Counted from the first letter of the stretch, positions 52,334 to 60,729 are shown. The stretch: 64,000 bases of DNA from Prauserella aidingensis (GCF_024171865.1 NZ_JAMTCN010000024.1:1-64000); one strand, 5' to 3'. The notes: generated by a model not told the origin, from the sequence alone. Program-made: numbers and translations.

Positions 52334-52564
52334 TCAGCCGCCGACAGCGAAGCCGACGCGACGTGCGTCCGACGGTGCGATCTCGACGTACGCGATCCGG
52401 TCGGACGGGACCAGGTACTTGCGGCCCTTGTCGTCGGTCAGGCTGAACAGGCCGTCTTCGGCACCCAGTGCTTCGGCAACCAGCTTCTCGACCTCCTCGG
52501 CCGTCTGGCCGCTGGACACCACCAGCTCCCGCGGGGTGTCCTTGATGCCGATCTTGACCTCCAC
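52334..52564 (-). CDS. DUF3107 family protein (Rv3208A-like)
   Basis: 76 aa: EVKIGIKDTPRELVVSSGQTAEEVEKLVAEAL and DDKGRKYLVPSDRIAYVEIAPSDARRVGFAVG, a small conserved actinobacterial protein (TB9.4 in M. tuberculosis) of unknown function. GTG 52564 was chosen with GGAGG seven bases upstream. It sits downstream of a ferritin-like gene, separated by the palindrome at 52637-52685, as a likely separate transcript. Confidence 0.9.
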   Translation of the reverse strand: MEVKIGIKDTPRELVVSSGQTAEEVEKLVAEALGAEDGLFSLTDDKGRKYLVPSDRIAYVEIAPSDARRVGFAVGG

Positions 52565-52636
52565 GTGCAACCTCCGCTGCGAAAAGTTGAGCCTGTTCGT
52601 TCCCCACCCAGGCTAGCGCGCCGCCCCGGAGAAAGC

Positions 52637-52685
52637 CCCCAAGGGCACTTTGGTTGCATTCAATGCAACCAAAGTGCCCTTGGGG
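52637..52685. repeat. 24-bp perfect palindrome, copy B of a repeat family
   Basis: The arms 52637-52660 and 52662-52685 are perfectly complementary around a single central base. The core AAGGGCACTTTGG is closely related to the palindrome at 27086-27142 (same CCCTTGGGG outer arm and central ATTCAATGC/GTTGAATGC). This copy follows the stop of the ferritin-like gene, where it could terminate transcription, but the exact symmetry also suits a protein-binding or REP-like element. Confidence 0.9.
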
Positions 52686-52712
52686 CATCAGGTCTGCTCG
52701 GGGCGGTCGTGG

Positions 52713-53369
52713 TCAGCCCAGGCCGAGTACCTGCATGCGCTTGGCGTGTCCCTGCTGGAGCTTGCGGAACAGCGCCGCGATGCCCGACAGATCGACCGAC
52801 CCCGCCACGATGAGCTCGGCGAGCCCGTCCCGTTCGGCGACGATGTACTGCGCCTGAGTCAGTGCCTCGCCGAGGAGCCTGCGCGACCACAGCGACAGCC
52901 GGTCGCGCTGGGTGCTGTCGGCCTCGATGGCGGCCGCCACCTCGCGCTCCGCGAACGCCGAGTGCCCGGTGTCGTCGAGCACGGTGAGCACGAGGCGGCG
53001 CACCTCGTCGTCGAGCACGGTCGAGAGCTCGCGGTACAGGTCGGCGGCGAGGTTGTCGACGACGTAGGCCTTGACCAGGGACTCCAACCACGTGCGCGGC
53101 GCCGTCGACTCCTGGAACGCGTCGACGTGCTTGCGGAACGGCTGCATCGCCTCCTCGACCGACGCGCCGTGGGCGTGCAGATGGTTGGCGAGCATCTCGT
53201 AGTGCCCGATCTCCGCACCGGCCATGGCCGCCAACGCGGCGCGCCCGGCCAGGGTCGGAGCCGATCGTGCGTCCTCGGCGAGCCGGTCGAACGCCGACAA
53301 CTCGCCGTAGGCCAGGACCCCGAGCAGGTCGACCACGCCGTCACTGATTTCCGCACGCGCCTCCGTCAC
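52713..53369 (-). CDS. Ferritin-like fold protein
   Basis: 218 aa, all-helical. GVLAYGELSAFDRLAEDA, MAGAEIGHYEMLANHL (ExxH) and LTVLDDTGHSAFAEREV (DxxH) resemble the metal-binding helices of ferritin-like proteins of the MiaE-like superfamily; the actual function is unknown. The conserved order DUF3107/ferritin-like/rhlE matches the mycobacterial Rv3208A-Rv3211 region. GTG 53369, preceded by GGTGAA, is favoured over upstream candidates. Confidence 0.8.
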   Translation of the reverse strand: MTEARAEISDGVVDLLGVLAYGELSAFDRLAEDARSAPTLAGRAALAAMAGAEIGHYEMLANHLHAHGASVEEAMQPFRKHVDAFQESTAPRTWLESLVKAYVVDNLAADLYRELSTVLDDEVRRLVLTVLDDTGHSAFAEREVAAAIEADSTQRDRLSLWSRRLLGEALTQAQYIVAERDGLAELIVAGSVDLSGIAALFRKLQQGHAKRMQVLGLG

Positions 53370-53671
53370 GACGTTCACCGTAGTCGAGAGCGCAAACCGG
53401 CCCGCAGTTACCAACGACACGTGATCGAATGCGGCGGGCGTCACGATATGTCGGCGTGTTCGCTGTACACTTGGGACCGAGAGCGATTTTCACCACTCGT
53501 GGACCGCCGCGAAAGACGTATTCGTGGCAGGTGAACACGCAGGTGAGAAGCAATGTGCGTGCACGCCTCGGCGATGTTCCCACACCGTATTTCTTCGCTG
53601 GTCACGAACGCGAAAACACGGATGTGAGTGTGGTCGAGCCATCGCGGTATATGCCTGGCTTGCGCGCCGGT
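53370..53671 (+). other. Long AT-richer leader of rhlE, with putative promoter
   Basis: About 300 nt between the divergent ferritin-like and helicase genes, less GC-rich than its surroundings. TACACT at 53466-53471 is a possible -10 and would give a leader of about 195 nt. The frame is open upstream but the translated sequence does not look like a conserved protein. Long structured leaders are usual for DEAD-box helicases that respond to cold or autoregulate. No known riboswitch class was recognised. Confidence 0.5.
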
Positions 53672-55459
53672 ATGAGAGAGGCGATTTCCATCATCCAGGA
53701 CCAGAACCAGACCGCAGGCGCCGACAGCGCCGGCGGTCCCGCAACCGATGTCGCACCCGACGTTTCCCGCCCCGCCGCGGAAGCCGACACTCCGGCCTTC
53801 GCCGAATTCGGACTGAAGCCCGAGATCATCTCGGCACTCGCGGCGTCGGGCAAACACCACACCTTCGCCATCCAGGCGCTGACCCTGCCCCTGGCCCTCA
53901 AGGGCGACGACGTGATCGGGCAGGCCCGGACCGGCATGGGCAAGACCCTCGGGTTCGGCGTGCCGCTGCTGCAGCGGCTCGAGACCCCCGGCGACGGCAC
54001 GCCGCAGGCGCTGGTCGTCGTCCCCACCCGCGAACTGTGCGTCCAGGTCACCAAGGACCTGGCCGAGGCGGGCGCGAACCTCGGCATCACCGTCGAGTCG
54101 ATCTACGGCGGCAGGCCCTACGAACCGCAGATCGAGGCGCTGCAGCGCGGCGTGGACATCGTCGTCGGCACGCCCGGCAGGCTGCTGGACCTCGCCGAAC
54201 AGCGTCACCTCGTGCTCGGCAAGGTCCGCTCGCTGGTGCTCGACGAGGCCGACGAGATGCTCGACCTGGGCTTCCTGCCCGACATCGAGCGCATCCTGCG
54301 CATGGTGCCGGAGGAGCGGCAGACGATGCTGTTCTCGGCCACCATGCCCGGGCCGATCATCAACCTGGCCAGGACGTTCCTGACCCAGCCGACTCACATC
54401 CGCGCCGAGGAGAACGACGCGGGCGCCATCCACGAGCGCACCACGCAGTTCGTCTACCGCGCCCACTCGCTGGACAAGCCCGAGCTCGTCGCGAAGGTGC
54501 TGCAGGCCGGGGGCCGCGGCCTGACGATGATCTTCACGCGCACCAAGCGCACCGCGCAGAAGGTGGCCGACGAGCTCACCGACCGCGGGTTCGCCGCGGC
54601 CGCCGTGCACGGTGACCTCGGCCAGGGCGCGCGGGAGCAGGCGCTGCGGGCCTTCCGTTCCTCGAAGGTCGACGTCCTCGTCGCCACCGACGTCGCGGCG
54701 CGCGGCATCGACGTCGACGACGTGACCCACGTCATCAACTACCAGATGCCCGAGGACGAGAAGACCTACGTCCACCGCATCGGCCGCACCGGCCGCGCGG
54801 GCAAGACGGGCGTGGCGGTGACCCTCGTCGACTGGGACGAGATCCCCCGGTGGAAGCTGATCTCCGACGAGCTCGGACTGGACCAGCCGGAGCCGGTGGA
54901 GACGTACTCGACGTCCAAGCACCTCTTCTCCGACCTCGACATCCCCGCCGACGCGACGGGCCGCCTGCCGCTGGGCAAGCGGACCCGTGAGGGGCTGTCC
55001 GCCGAGGACGCCGAGGACCTGGGCGACAAGCGGCGTGAGCGGGGCGGTTCCCGCGACGGCGGCTCTCGCGACGGGGGCGCAGCCCGCTCGCGCAACCGCA
55101 AGCCCCGCAAGCGCACGCGCGGCGGACGCTCCGAGGACGGCGGTCCGGCCGAGTCCACGGGCGCCGAGTCGCCGTCCGACGGTGAGACCGCGCAGACGGG
55201 CTCGTCCGGTTCCGGACGGTCGCGCTCGCGCCGCCGCACCCGCGGTGGCGGCAGCGGGTCGAAGCCCGCCACCGAGAGCCACGCCTCGGCCGACGGCGCC
55301 ACCGGCGGTGGCGACGGGCAGGCCGACGGCGGCCAGCGACCCGCGCGCAGGCGGCGCCGCCGCGGCGGGCGCGGCCGGGGCGGTTCCGGCTCCGAGGCCT
55401 CGCAGGACACCACGTCGCAGACCACCAACACGGGCGAAACGTCGGCCGCGGCAGACTGA
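53672..55459 (+). CDS. rhlE: DEAD-box RNA helicase
   Basis: 595 aa. The helicase core has ARTGMGKT (motif I), PTRELC, GTPGR, VLDEADEM (DEAD), SATMP, then ATDVAARGID and HRIGRTGRAGKTG. The C-terminal 175 residues are basic and low-complexity (Arg/Gly/Ser, RRRRRRGGRGRGG), an RNA-binding tail. The orthologue is Rv3211. The start is uncertain: ATG 53672 has no ribosome site, whereas GAGAGAGG at 53675-53682 is well placed only for an ATC codon further on. Residues before PAFAEFGLKPEIISAL are not conserved. Confidence 0.9.
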   Translation: MREAISIIQDQNQTAGADSAGGPATDVAPDVSRPAAEADTPAFAEFGLKPEIISALAASGKHHTFAIQALTLPLALKGDDVIGQARTGMGKTLGFGVPLLQRLETPGDGTPQALVVVPTRELCVQVTKDLAEAGANLGITVESIYGGRPYEPQIEALQRGVDIVVGTPGRLLDLAEQRHLVLGKVRSLVLDEADEMLDLGFLPDIERILRMVPEERQTMLFSATMPGPIINLARTFLTQPTHIRAEENDAGAIHERTTQFVYRAHSLDKPELVAKVLQAGGRGLTMIFTRTKRTAQKVADELTDRGFAAAAVHGDLGQGAREQALRAFRSSKVDVLVATDVAARGIDVDDVTHVINYQMPEDEKTYVHRIGRTGRAGKTGVAVTLVDWDEIPRWKLISDELGLDQPEPVETYSTSKHLFSDLDIPADATGRLPLGKRTREGLSAEDAEDLGDKRRERGGSRDGGSRDGGAARSRNRKPRKRTRGGRSEDGGPAESTGAESPSDGETAQTGSSGSGRSRSRRRTRGGGSGSKPATESHASADGATGGGDGQADGGQRPARRRRRRGGRGRGGSGSEASQDTTSQTTNTGETSAAAD

Positions 55460-55464
55460 CGTCC

Positions 55465-56766
55465 GTGAGCTCCACCGGATCACCAGAGCCGGAGCCGGAC
55501 ACCGCAACCGGCGACACGACCCACGACGGCGGCTCCGCACCCACCACGGTGCGGAGCCGCCGCTCGCCGTGGAACCGCAGGCGCGACCGCGTCGCCGCCG
55601 CGCTGCTCGCCGTGGCGGCCGTCGTCACGGGCCTCGTCGTCTGGGCGGGCAGCGACAGCCGGGCCACGATCAGTGAGACCGGCCGCGCACCCGGACGGGT
55701 GCCCGCGCAACCGGCCACCGTGCCGCCGGACCTCCACGAGGCGTGGCGGGCGCCGAGCTCGGCGACCCCGGTGCCCGTCGCGACGGCGGGCACCGTGATC
55801 ACCGGCCACGACGGGGAGGTCGCAGGCCGCGATCCCGGCACCGGCGAGGTCCGCTGGCGGTACGCCCGCGACCTGCCGTTGTGCACCGTCGGCGCCGAGT
55901 GGGAACGCGCACTGGCCGTGTACCGCAAGGACGCGGGCTGCAGCGAGGTCACCCAGCTCGACGCCGGCACGGGCGCCCGCACCGCCCAGCGCAACGGCGA
56001 CGCCGAACGCGGCACGCGGCTCGTCGGCGACGGCGGGTACGTCACCACCACCGGCGACCGGCTGCTGAACACCTGGCGCGACGACCTGGTCAAGAGCATG
56101 GAGTTCGGGCGCGTGTACGCCCAGGTCAACGCGGGTTACCAGCCACGGCCGAACTGCACCTACGGCACCGTCGCCGCGGCATCGGGCCGTGTCGGGGTGA
56201 TCGAACGCTGTCCCGGCCGCGAGGGCGCGCTGCTGACCGTGCTCAAGGCGGCGCCGGAGGAGTCCGACCAACCGGAACAGGAGTTCTCGCAGACGCTGCC
56301 CGAACGCGGCGCCAAGCTCGTCGCGATGGTGCCCGGCGGTTCGGCGGTGCTGCTGCCCGAGGCGAGGGAACTCGCCCTGTACGACTCGAAGGGCCGGGAA
56401 AAAACCCGCTACCCGCTCGACCTTCCGCAGTCCGATCTGGACCGTGAGCCGCGCGACGGTGTGATGCCCACCGTCCGCGGGCCGCAGAACGTCTACTGGT
56501 TCACCGGCTCCCGCACGATGGCACTGTCCACGGCGGACCTGACTCCGCAGTGGACGGTGCACGGCACGCGCGGTCCGGGAACGTCGTACGCCGGGCGGTA
56601 CCTCGCGCCGGTCGGCGGCGGGCTGGCCGTGCTCGACGCCGCGAGCGGCGACACCGTCCGCACGATCGCCGTCGACCGCGGCGGTTACCGAGGACCGATC
56701 CGCATGGCGACCGCGGGCCCCGTGGTGCTCGAACGCCGTGGCGACGAGGTGGTGGCACTGCGATGA
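55465..56766 (+). CDS. Membrane-anchored beta-propeller protein (Rv3212-like)
   Basis: 433 aa. A short cytoplasmic head, a transmembrane helix (VAAALLAVAAVVTGLVVWAG, about residues 43-62), then a PQQ-like beta-propeller: ITGHDGEVAGRDPGTGEVRWRYARDLPLC, QLDAGTGARTAQ, LAVLDAASGDTVRTIAVD. Six extracytoplasmic cysteines are visible. Function is unknown. GTG 55465 lies five bases after the rhlE stop, and the stop overlaps the next gene in ATGA, so it is cotranscribed with rhlE and the hydrolase. Confidence 0.85.
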   Translation: MSSTGSPEPEPDTATGDTTHDGGSAPTTVRSRRSPWNRRRDRVAAALLAVAAVVTGLVVWAGSDSRATISETGRAPGRVPAQPATVPPDLHEAWRAPSSATPVPVATAGTVITGHDGEVAGRDPGTGEVRWRYARDLPLCTVGAEWERALAVYRKDAGCSEVTQLDAGTGARTAQRNGDAERGTRLVGDGGYVTTTGDRLLNTWRDDLVKSMEFGRVYAQVNAGYQPRPNCTYGTVAAASGRVGVIERCPGREGALLTVLKAAPEESDQPEQEFSQTLPERGAKLVAMVPGGSAVLLPEARELALYDSKGREKTRYPLDLPQSDLDREPRDGVMPTVRGPQNVYWFTGSRTMALSTADLTPQWTVHGTRGPGTSYAGRYLAPVGGGLAVLDAASGDTVRTIAVDRGGYRGPIRMATAGPVVLERRGDEVVALR

Positions 56767-57611
56767 CCGGGAATCCCCGCACGACCGCGTTCTCCCAGCT
56801 GTCCCCGCACGGCGCCAGGCGGATCGACCTGCCCGGCGGCATCGCCGCGCTGTCCGGTCCCGAACCCGCCGACGTCGCGGGCACCGCACTGCTCGTACCC
56901 GGCTACACCGGGTCCAAAGAGGACTTCGCACCGCTGCTCGACGGCATCGCCGACGGCGGGCTGCACCCGTTGGCGATCGACCTGCCCGGCCAGTACGAGT
57001 CCCCCGGCCCCGACGACGAGGCCGCGTACCTGCCGGACCGGCTCGGCGAGGTCGTCGCAGAACTGATCACCGCGCTCGACGGCCCCGTCGTGCTGCTCGG
57101 CCACTCCTACGGCGGGCTGGTCTCGCGCGGCGCCGTACTCGCGGGAGCTCCCGTCGCAGGCCTCACCCTCCTCGACAGCGGTCCCGCCCGGCTGCCGCAC
57201 GGACTGCGCGCCCAGGCTCTCGAGGCGGGTGAGCCGCTGCTGCGCACCCAGGGCGTCGAAGCCGTGTACGCGATCCGTGAGCAGCTCGGCGGCCTGCCCG
57301 CCGCGGAACTGCGCGAGTTCCTGCGCACGCGGTTCGTCAACTCGGCCGCCGCGGGACTGCTGGGCATGGCGCGCGGCCTACGCAGCGAACCGGACCGCAC
57401 CGAGGAACTCGCCGCCGCACTCGGCGACCGCCCCGCGCTCGTCGTCGCGGGCGAACGCGACGACGCCTGGTCCGTCGATCTGCAGAAGGACATGGCCCGC
57501 AGGCTCGCCGCGACGTTCACCGTCGTCCCCCACGCCGCCCACTCCCCCAACACCGAGAACCCGCACTTCCTCCTCGACGTCCTCCTCACCGAGTGGCACG
57601 CCTGGCTCTGA
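56763..57611 (+). CDS. Alpha/beta hydrolase
   Basis: 282 aa. TALLVPGYTGSKEDFAPLL, nucleophile elbow LLGHSYGGLVSRGAV, VVAGERDDAWSVDLQ and the terminal His in AAHSPNTENP give a Ser-Asp-His arrangement. Substrate unknown. The ATG overlaps the propeller gene's stop by four bases, placing it third in the rhlE operon. A 21-bp tandem repeat begins 25 bases after its stop. Confidence 0.86.
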   Translation: MTGNPRTTAFSQLSPHGARRIDLPGGIAALSGPEPADVAGTALLVPGYTGSKEDFAPLLDGIADGGLHPLAIDLPGQYESPGPDDEAAYLPDRLGEVVAELITALDGPVVLLGHSYGGLVSRGAVLAGAPVAGLTLLDSGPARLPHGLRAQALEAGEPLLRTQGVEAVYAIREQLGGLPAAELREFLRTRFVNSAAAGLLGMARGLRSEPDRTEELAAALGDRPALVVAGERDDAWSVDLQKDMARRLAATFTVVPHAAHSPNTENPHFLLDVLLTEWHAWL

Positions 57612-57635
57612 CGGCCGTCGAGAACCGAACCCCGC

Positions 57636-57740
57636 GTGTTGCAGTTCCGGGGGCGCGTGTTGCAGTTCAGGGGGCGCGTGTTGCGGTTCCAGGCGCTCGT
57701 GTTGCGGTTTCAGGGGCAGGTGTTGCGTATTCCGGGAGCC
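57636..57740. repeat. 21-bp tandem repeat, five units
   Basis: GTGTTGC begins at 57636, 57657, 57678, 57699 and 57720, exactly 21 bases apart, with units of the form GTGTTGCRGTTCCGGGGGCGC that become more divergent toward the right. It lies between the convergent hydrolase and LysR genes and includes the stop codon and last residues of the LysR gene. The unit length is a multiple of three. Confidence 0.9.
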
Positions 57741-58660
57741 GCCCGGTCCGGTGTCCACGTGTCGTCCACGATCCGCGGCTGTGTGGTGCGCAGGTGATCG
57801 CGCAGCGCGGCCAGCAGTGGATGCCGGTCTCCGCTACGGAAGACCAGGGCGTGCGGGTACACGGGAGTGGGTGCGTGCACGGGGATGCGCCGCAGGTCGT
57901 GGCTCTCCGGCCACAGATAACGATCCCCACTGCCGACGAGCGTGGCCAGCGAGGCCGAGTCGGCGAGCGCGTCCATCAGTGCCTCGTCACCGAAGTGGGG
58001 ACCCAGCGCGTCGATGCTCAGTCCGAACGCCTCGGACAACGCCCGGTAGAACTCCTCCCACTCCGACGCCGGCCTGATACCGGGGATCCAAATGCGGTGG
58101 CCGACCAGGTCCGCGGGTCTGGCCCACGACTCGTTCGCCATCGGGTGAGCCGGACCGACCAGGAGCTCCAGCGGCACGTCCAGGAGTCGTTCGGATCCGA
58201 TCCCCGGCGGGAACCCGGATGAGGGTGGGGCGCGGAACGTGGCGTCGACCTTCCCGTCGAGCACGGCCTGAACGGCCTGGTCGGCGGTGTCCTCACTCAA
58301 TGTGATCGCGTCCAGGTTCATCTCCGGGTGGGAACGGTAGAACCGGTACACGGCCTGGGCAGGAGCGATACGCCGGTTGAGGACATCGATGCGCAACGGT
58401 CTGCTGCCGGGGCTCACGGCCTGCTCGGCCTGGTCGACTGCCCTCAGGACACTCTTGGCGTGCGGCAGGAACACCTGTCCATCCAGAGTCGGCCGGGAGC
58501 CCCGGGAGGTCCGCACCAGGAGCGTGACCCCGAGGTGCCTCTCCAGGCCGGCGATCCGCTTGGAGACCGCCTGCTGACTGACCCACAGGTCCTCCGCCGC
58601 TGCCTGGAACTGCCCTGCCTCGGCGACGGCCACGAACGTCCGCAACGCTTCGACATCCAT
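57710..58660 (-). CDS. LysR family regulator
   Basis: 316 aa. The HTH (MDVEALRTFVAVAEAGQFQAAAEDLWVSQQAVSKRIAGLERHLGVTLLVRT) is followed by a LysR substrate domain (IDVLNRRIAPAQAVYRFY, FRAPPSSGFPPG, LVGPAHPMA). The C-terminal RNTCP and stop are encoded by the 21-bp tandem repeat, so the protein end may vary between strains. ATG 58660 gives the canonical N-terminus. It is divergent from an acetyltransferase gene and probably controls it. Confidence 0.9.
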   Translation of the reverse strand: MDVEALRTFVAVAEAGQFQAAAEDLWVSQQAVSKRIAGLERHLGVTLLVRTSRGSRPTLDGQVFLPHAKSVLRAVDQAEQAVSPGSRPLRIDVLNRRIAPAQAVYRFYRSHPEMNLDAITLSEDTADQAVQAVLDGKVDATFRAPPSSGFPPGIGSERLLDVPLELLVGPAHPMANESWARPADLVGHRIWIPGIRPASEWEEFYRALSEAFGLSIDALGPHFGDEALMDALADSASLATLVGSGDRYLWPESHDLRRIPVHAPTPVYPHALVFRSGDRHPLLAALRDHLRTTQPRIVDDTWTPDRAAPGIRNTCP

Positions 58661-58677
58661 CTCGTCACCGTACGTCC

Positions 58678-58718
58678 ACAACCAACAGTTGTTCGGAGTG
58701 CGACGCATTGTTGTTTGA
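58678..58718. promoter_or_regulatory. Putative LysR-binding region
   Basis: The 90-bp divergent gap carries ACAAC (58678-58682) facing GTTGT (58688-58692) with a 5-nt centre, and a further ATTGTTGTTTGAT near 58706-58718. Paired dyads of this type are typical LysR recognition and activation sites. Confidence 0.5.
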
Positions 58719-58750
58719 TCACGTTGTCCGCCCGGTGATGGGATCAGCAC

Positions 58751-59302
58751 ATGTCCACCCGCACAGACCAGGTCATGCACGTCCGCACGCCCGAATTCGC
58801 CCGACACGCGCAACGGATCGCCGAGGTGACCGACGCGACGTCACGACTCAACGCACTGCCGTTCAGCGATAACGAAGGGCGGGACGAACTACTTTCCGTT
58901 GTGTTCGGCGGCCCACTCCCGGAGTCGGTGACGATCTACCCACCACTGTTCACCGAACACGGACTCAACACGACATTCGGTGAGAACGTCTTCGTCAACC
59001 AGGGCTGCACACTCATGGACAAGGGAGGGATCCGCCTGGGCAACGGCGTGATGATCGCGCCGAAGGTCAGCCTCATCACCGGAGGTCATCCGCTGCCTCT
59101 CGCCGAACGTCGCGAGTACATCTCCTTCGCCCCGATCGTCGTCGAGAACGACGTGTGGATCGGGACAGCAGCCGTGGTCACTCAGGGGGTCACCATCGGT
59201 GCCGGTTCGGTGGTCGCGGCAGGCGCCGTCGTCACCCGGGATGTGCCCGCAGCCACGCTCGTCGCGGGAGTCCCCGCTCAGGTGATCACAACGGTCGGCT
59301 GA
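58751..59302 (+). CDS. Sugar O-acetyltransferase (maltose/galactoside acetyltransferase type)
   Basis: 183 aa. The N-terminal Mac-like region and left-handed beta-helix hexapeptide repeats are visible: [39 protein letters not shown] (with the catalytic His in GGHP), then [37 protein letters not shown]. It transfers acetyl from acetyl-CoA to a sugar or similar acceptor; the acceptor is unknown. It is divergent from the LysR gene. Confidence 0.92.
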   Translation: MSTRTDQVMHVRTPEFARHAQRIAEVTDATSRLNALPFSDNEGRDELLSVVFGGPLPESVTIYPPLFTEHGLNTTFGENVFVNQGCTLMDKGGIRLGNGVMIAPKVSLITGGHPLPLAERREYISFAPIVVENDVWIGTAAVVTQGVTIGAGSVVAAGAVVTRDVPAATLVAGVPAQVITTVG

Positions 59303-59377
59303 ACCGGCGCGGCCGCGCTCCCGTGCGAGCTCAGCATCCTTGGCTCGACCGCATGCACGTCCGACGCCGACTCGGCC

Positions 59378-59734
59378 TCACGCCCACCAGCAGGTCCACA
59401 GTACGACACCGGCGATACCGATCACGCCGACACCTGCCAGGCTAGCGACCGCTCCCCGGGCCCGGTCGACCACCGCTGCCTGGAGCGCGATCGCCGTCAC
59501 CGCACCGAGCACGTGCCACACGACCACATCCGTGCCGGGCCCGCTGTCGGTCGCGAACGCAACCACGAGCACGACGACGGCCAGCAACGCGAACCCCGCC
59601 GCGACCGACCCCGTCAGGCCTCGCCACACGCGACCGCCCACTCCGGCTCGGTCCGGCTCGGTCACGGGCGTCTCCAGTGGTTCGGTGCGGTCGTTCGCTG
59701 CGGTCGTCCTCGTCCAGCCCGGAGCCCGGGTCAC
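59378..59734 (-). CDS. Small membrane protein
   Basis: 118 aa, unrecognised. A hydrophilic head of about 38 residues and three hydrophobic helices (GSVAAGFALLAVVVLVVAFA; VVWHVLGAVTAIALQAAVV; VASLAGVGVIGIAGVVLWTCWW). GTG 59734 overlaps the upstream nuclease gene's stop in GTGA; GTG 59665, with GGAG eight bases upstream, is an alternative. Function unknown. Confidence 0.65.
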   Translation of the reverse strand: MTRAPGWTRTTAANDRTEPLETPVTEPDRAGVGGRVWRGLTGSVAAGFALLAVVVLVVAFATDSGPGTDVVVWHVLGAVTAIALQAAVVDRARGAVASLAGVGVIGIAGVVLWTCWWA

Positions 59735-60729
59735 GACACACCCCCTGATGATCGGTCCACCCCGGCCGCGGCGCGCGCCGGAGTTCCACCCCTGCCGCCT
59801 TCACCGCCGCCGTCAGCACTACCGACGTCAGCGCTGCCGTCGTCGCCGGTGTCGTCGTTGCCGGTGTCGTCGCGGAGTGGGGCGAGCAGGTCCCACGACC
59901 GCGCGGCAGGTCCCGCCTGTTGCCCGGCGGGGCAGCTCGGGCGGAAGTCGCACCACGAACACCGCCGGCCGGTCCGTGCGGGGAACAGGTCGTCCGGGTC
60001 GCCGCCGTCGGCCAGCTTATCGGTGGCCTGTTGCAGGTCGCCCGCGGTCTCCTCGGCGCGGGTGAGCTGCCTGCGCAGGCTGTCGGGAGTGTGCTCGGCC
60101 GCCGCCACCGTGCCGCTCGGCAGGTGGTGCAGTTCGACGCGCCGACAGGGCGTGTGCAGGGTCCGCTCGGAGGCCACGGCGTACAGCGCAAGCGCTTGCG
60201 ACGAGCGCGCCTCGTGCTCGTCGGGTGCACGCCTGCCGGTCTTGTAGTCGACGACCACGAGTTCGCCGTCACGCTCGTCGATCCGGTCGGCGCGACCCTC
60301 CACGATCATCGACGCCGGGCCGTCGCCGCCTGCCGCCGGTGCGGACACCCACCGCTCGACCCCGCGCGGATCGTCGCTCACGTCGCGGTCGGCCACGTAC
60401 CGGGCGACCCAGTCCTTGGCGACTCGCCGGTACTCGGCGGCCTGTTCGGAGTCGGCGAACCCGGCATCCTTCCAGTGCCGGCCCACCAGCGCGGCGGCAC
60501 GCGCGGGCGTGCGCTCGGCGGCGGGCAGGTCGAACAGGGCGCGCAGGGCGTTGTGCACCACGGCACCGAGCGTGCTGTGCGCCCACGGCCCCGTGCGCTG
60601 CGGCGTCGGCCGGTCGACGTAGGCCAGCCGGTACCGGCGCGGACAGTCGTCGAACGTCGACAGGCGCGCCGGCGTCACCTTCATCAGGCGACGCGGCGTC
60701 ACACCGAAGTCGAACCCCAGTTGCTCCAT
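59731..60729 (-). CDS. RecB-like PD-(D/E)xK nuclease
   Basis: 332 aa. VTPARLSTFDDCPRRYRLAYVD begins a RecB/PDDEXK_1 domain; the catalytic core is IVEGRADRIDERDGELVVVDYKTGRR; the C-terminal CSWCDFRPSCP together with the early Cys gives the four-cysteine iron-sulfur staple of AddB/AdnA-type nucleases. The last 45 residues are Gly/Asp-rich. It is a stand-alone nuclease without helicase. ATG 60729 (MEQLGFDFG) was preferred. A role in DNA repair is inferred. Confidence 0.85.
   Translation of the reverse strand: MEQLGFDFGVTPRRLMKVTPARLSTFDDCPRRYRLAYVDRPTPQRTGPWAHSTLGAVVHNALRALFDLPAAERTPARAAALVGRHWKDAGFADSEQAAEYRRVAKDWVARYVADRDVSDDPRGVERWVSAPAAGGDGPASMIVEGRADRIDERDGELVVVDYKTGRRAPDEHEARSSQALALYAVASERTLHTPCRRVELHHLPSGTVAAAEHTPDSLRRQLTRAEETAGDLQQATDKLADGGDPDDLFPARTGRRCSWCDFRPSCPAGQQAGPAARSWDLLAPLRDDTGNDDTGDDGSADVGSADGGGEGGRGGTPARAAAGVDRSSGGVS

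Noticed and set aside
52637-52685. Palindrome considered only as a terminator
   Set aside because: A related palindrome lies between divergent gene starts at 27086-27142, so termination alone does not explain the family.
57636-57740. 21-bp repeats considered as a CRISPR array
   Set aside because: The units are contiguous, with no unique spacers; it is a simple tandem repeat.
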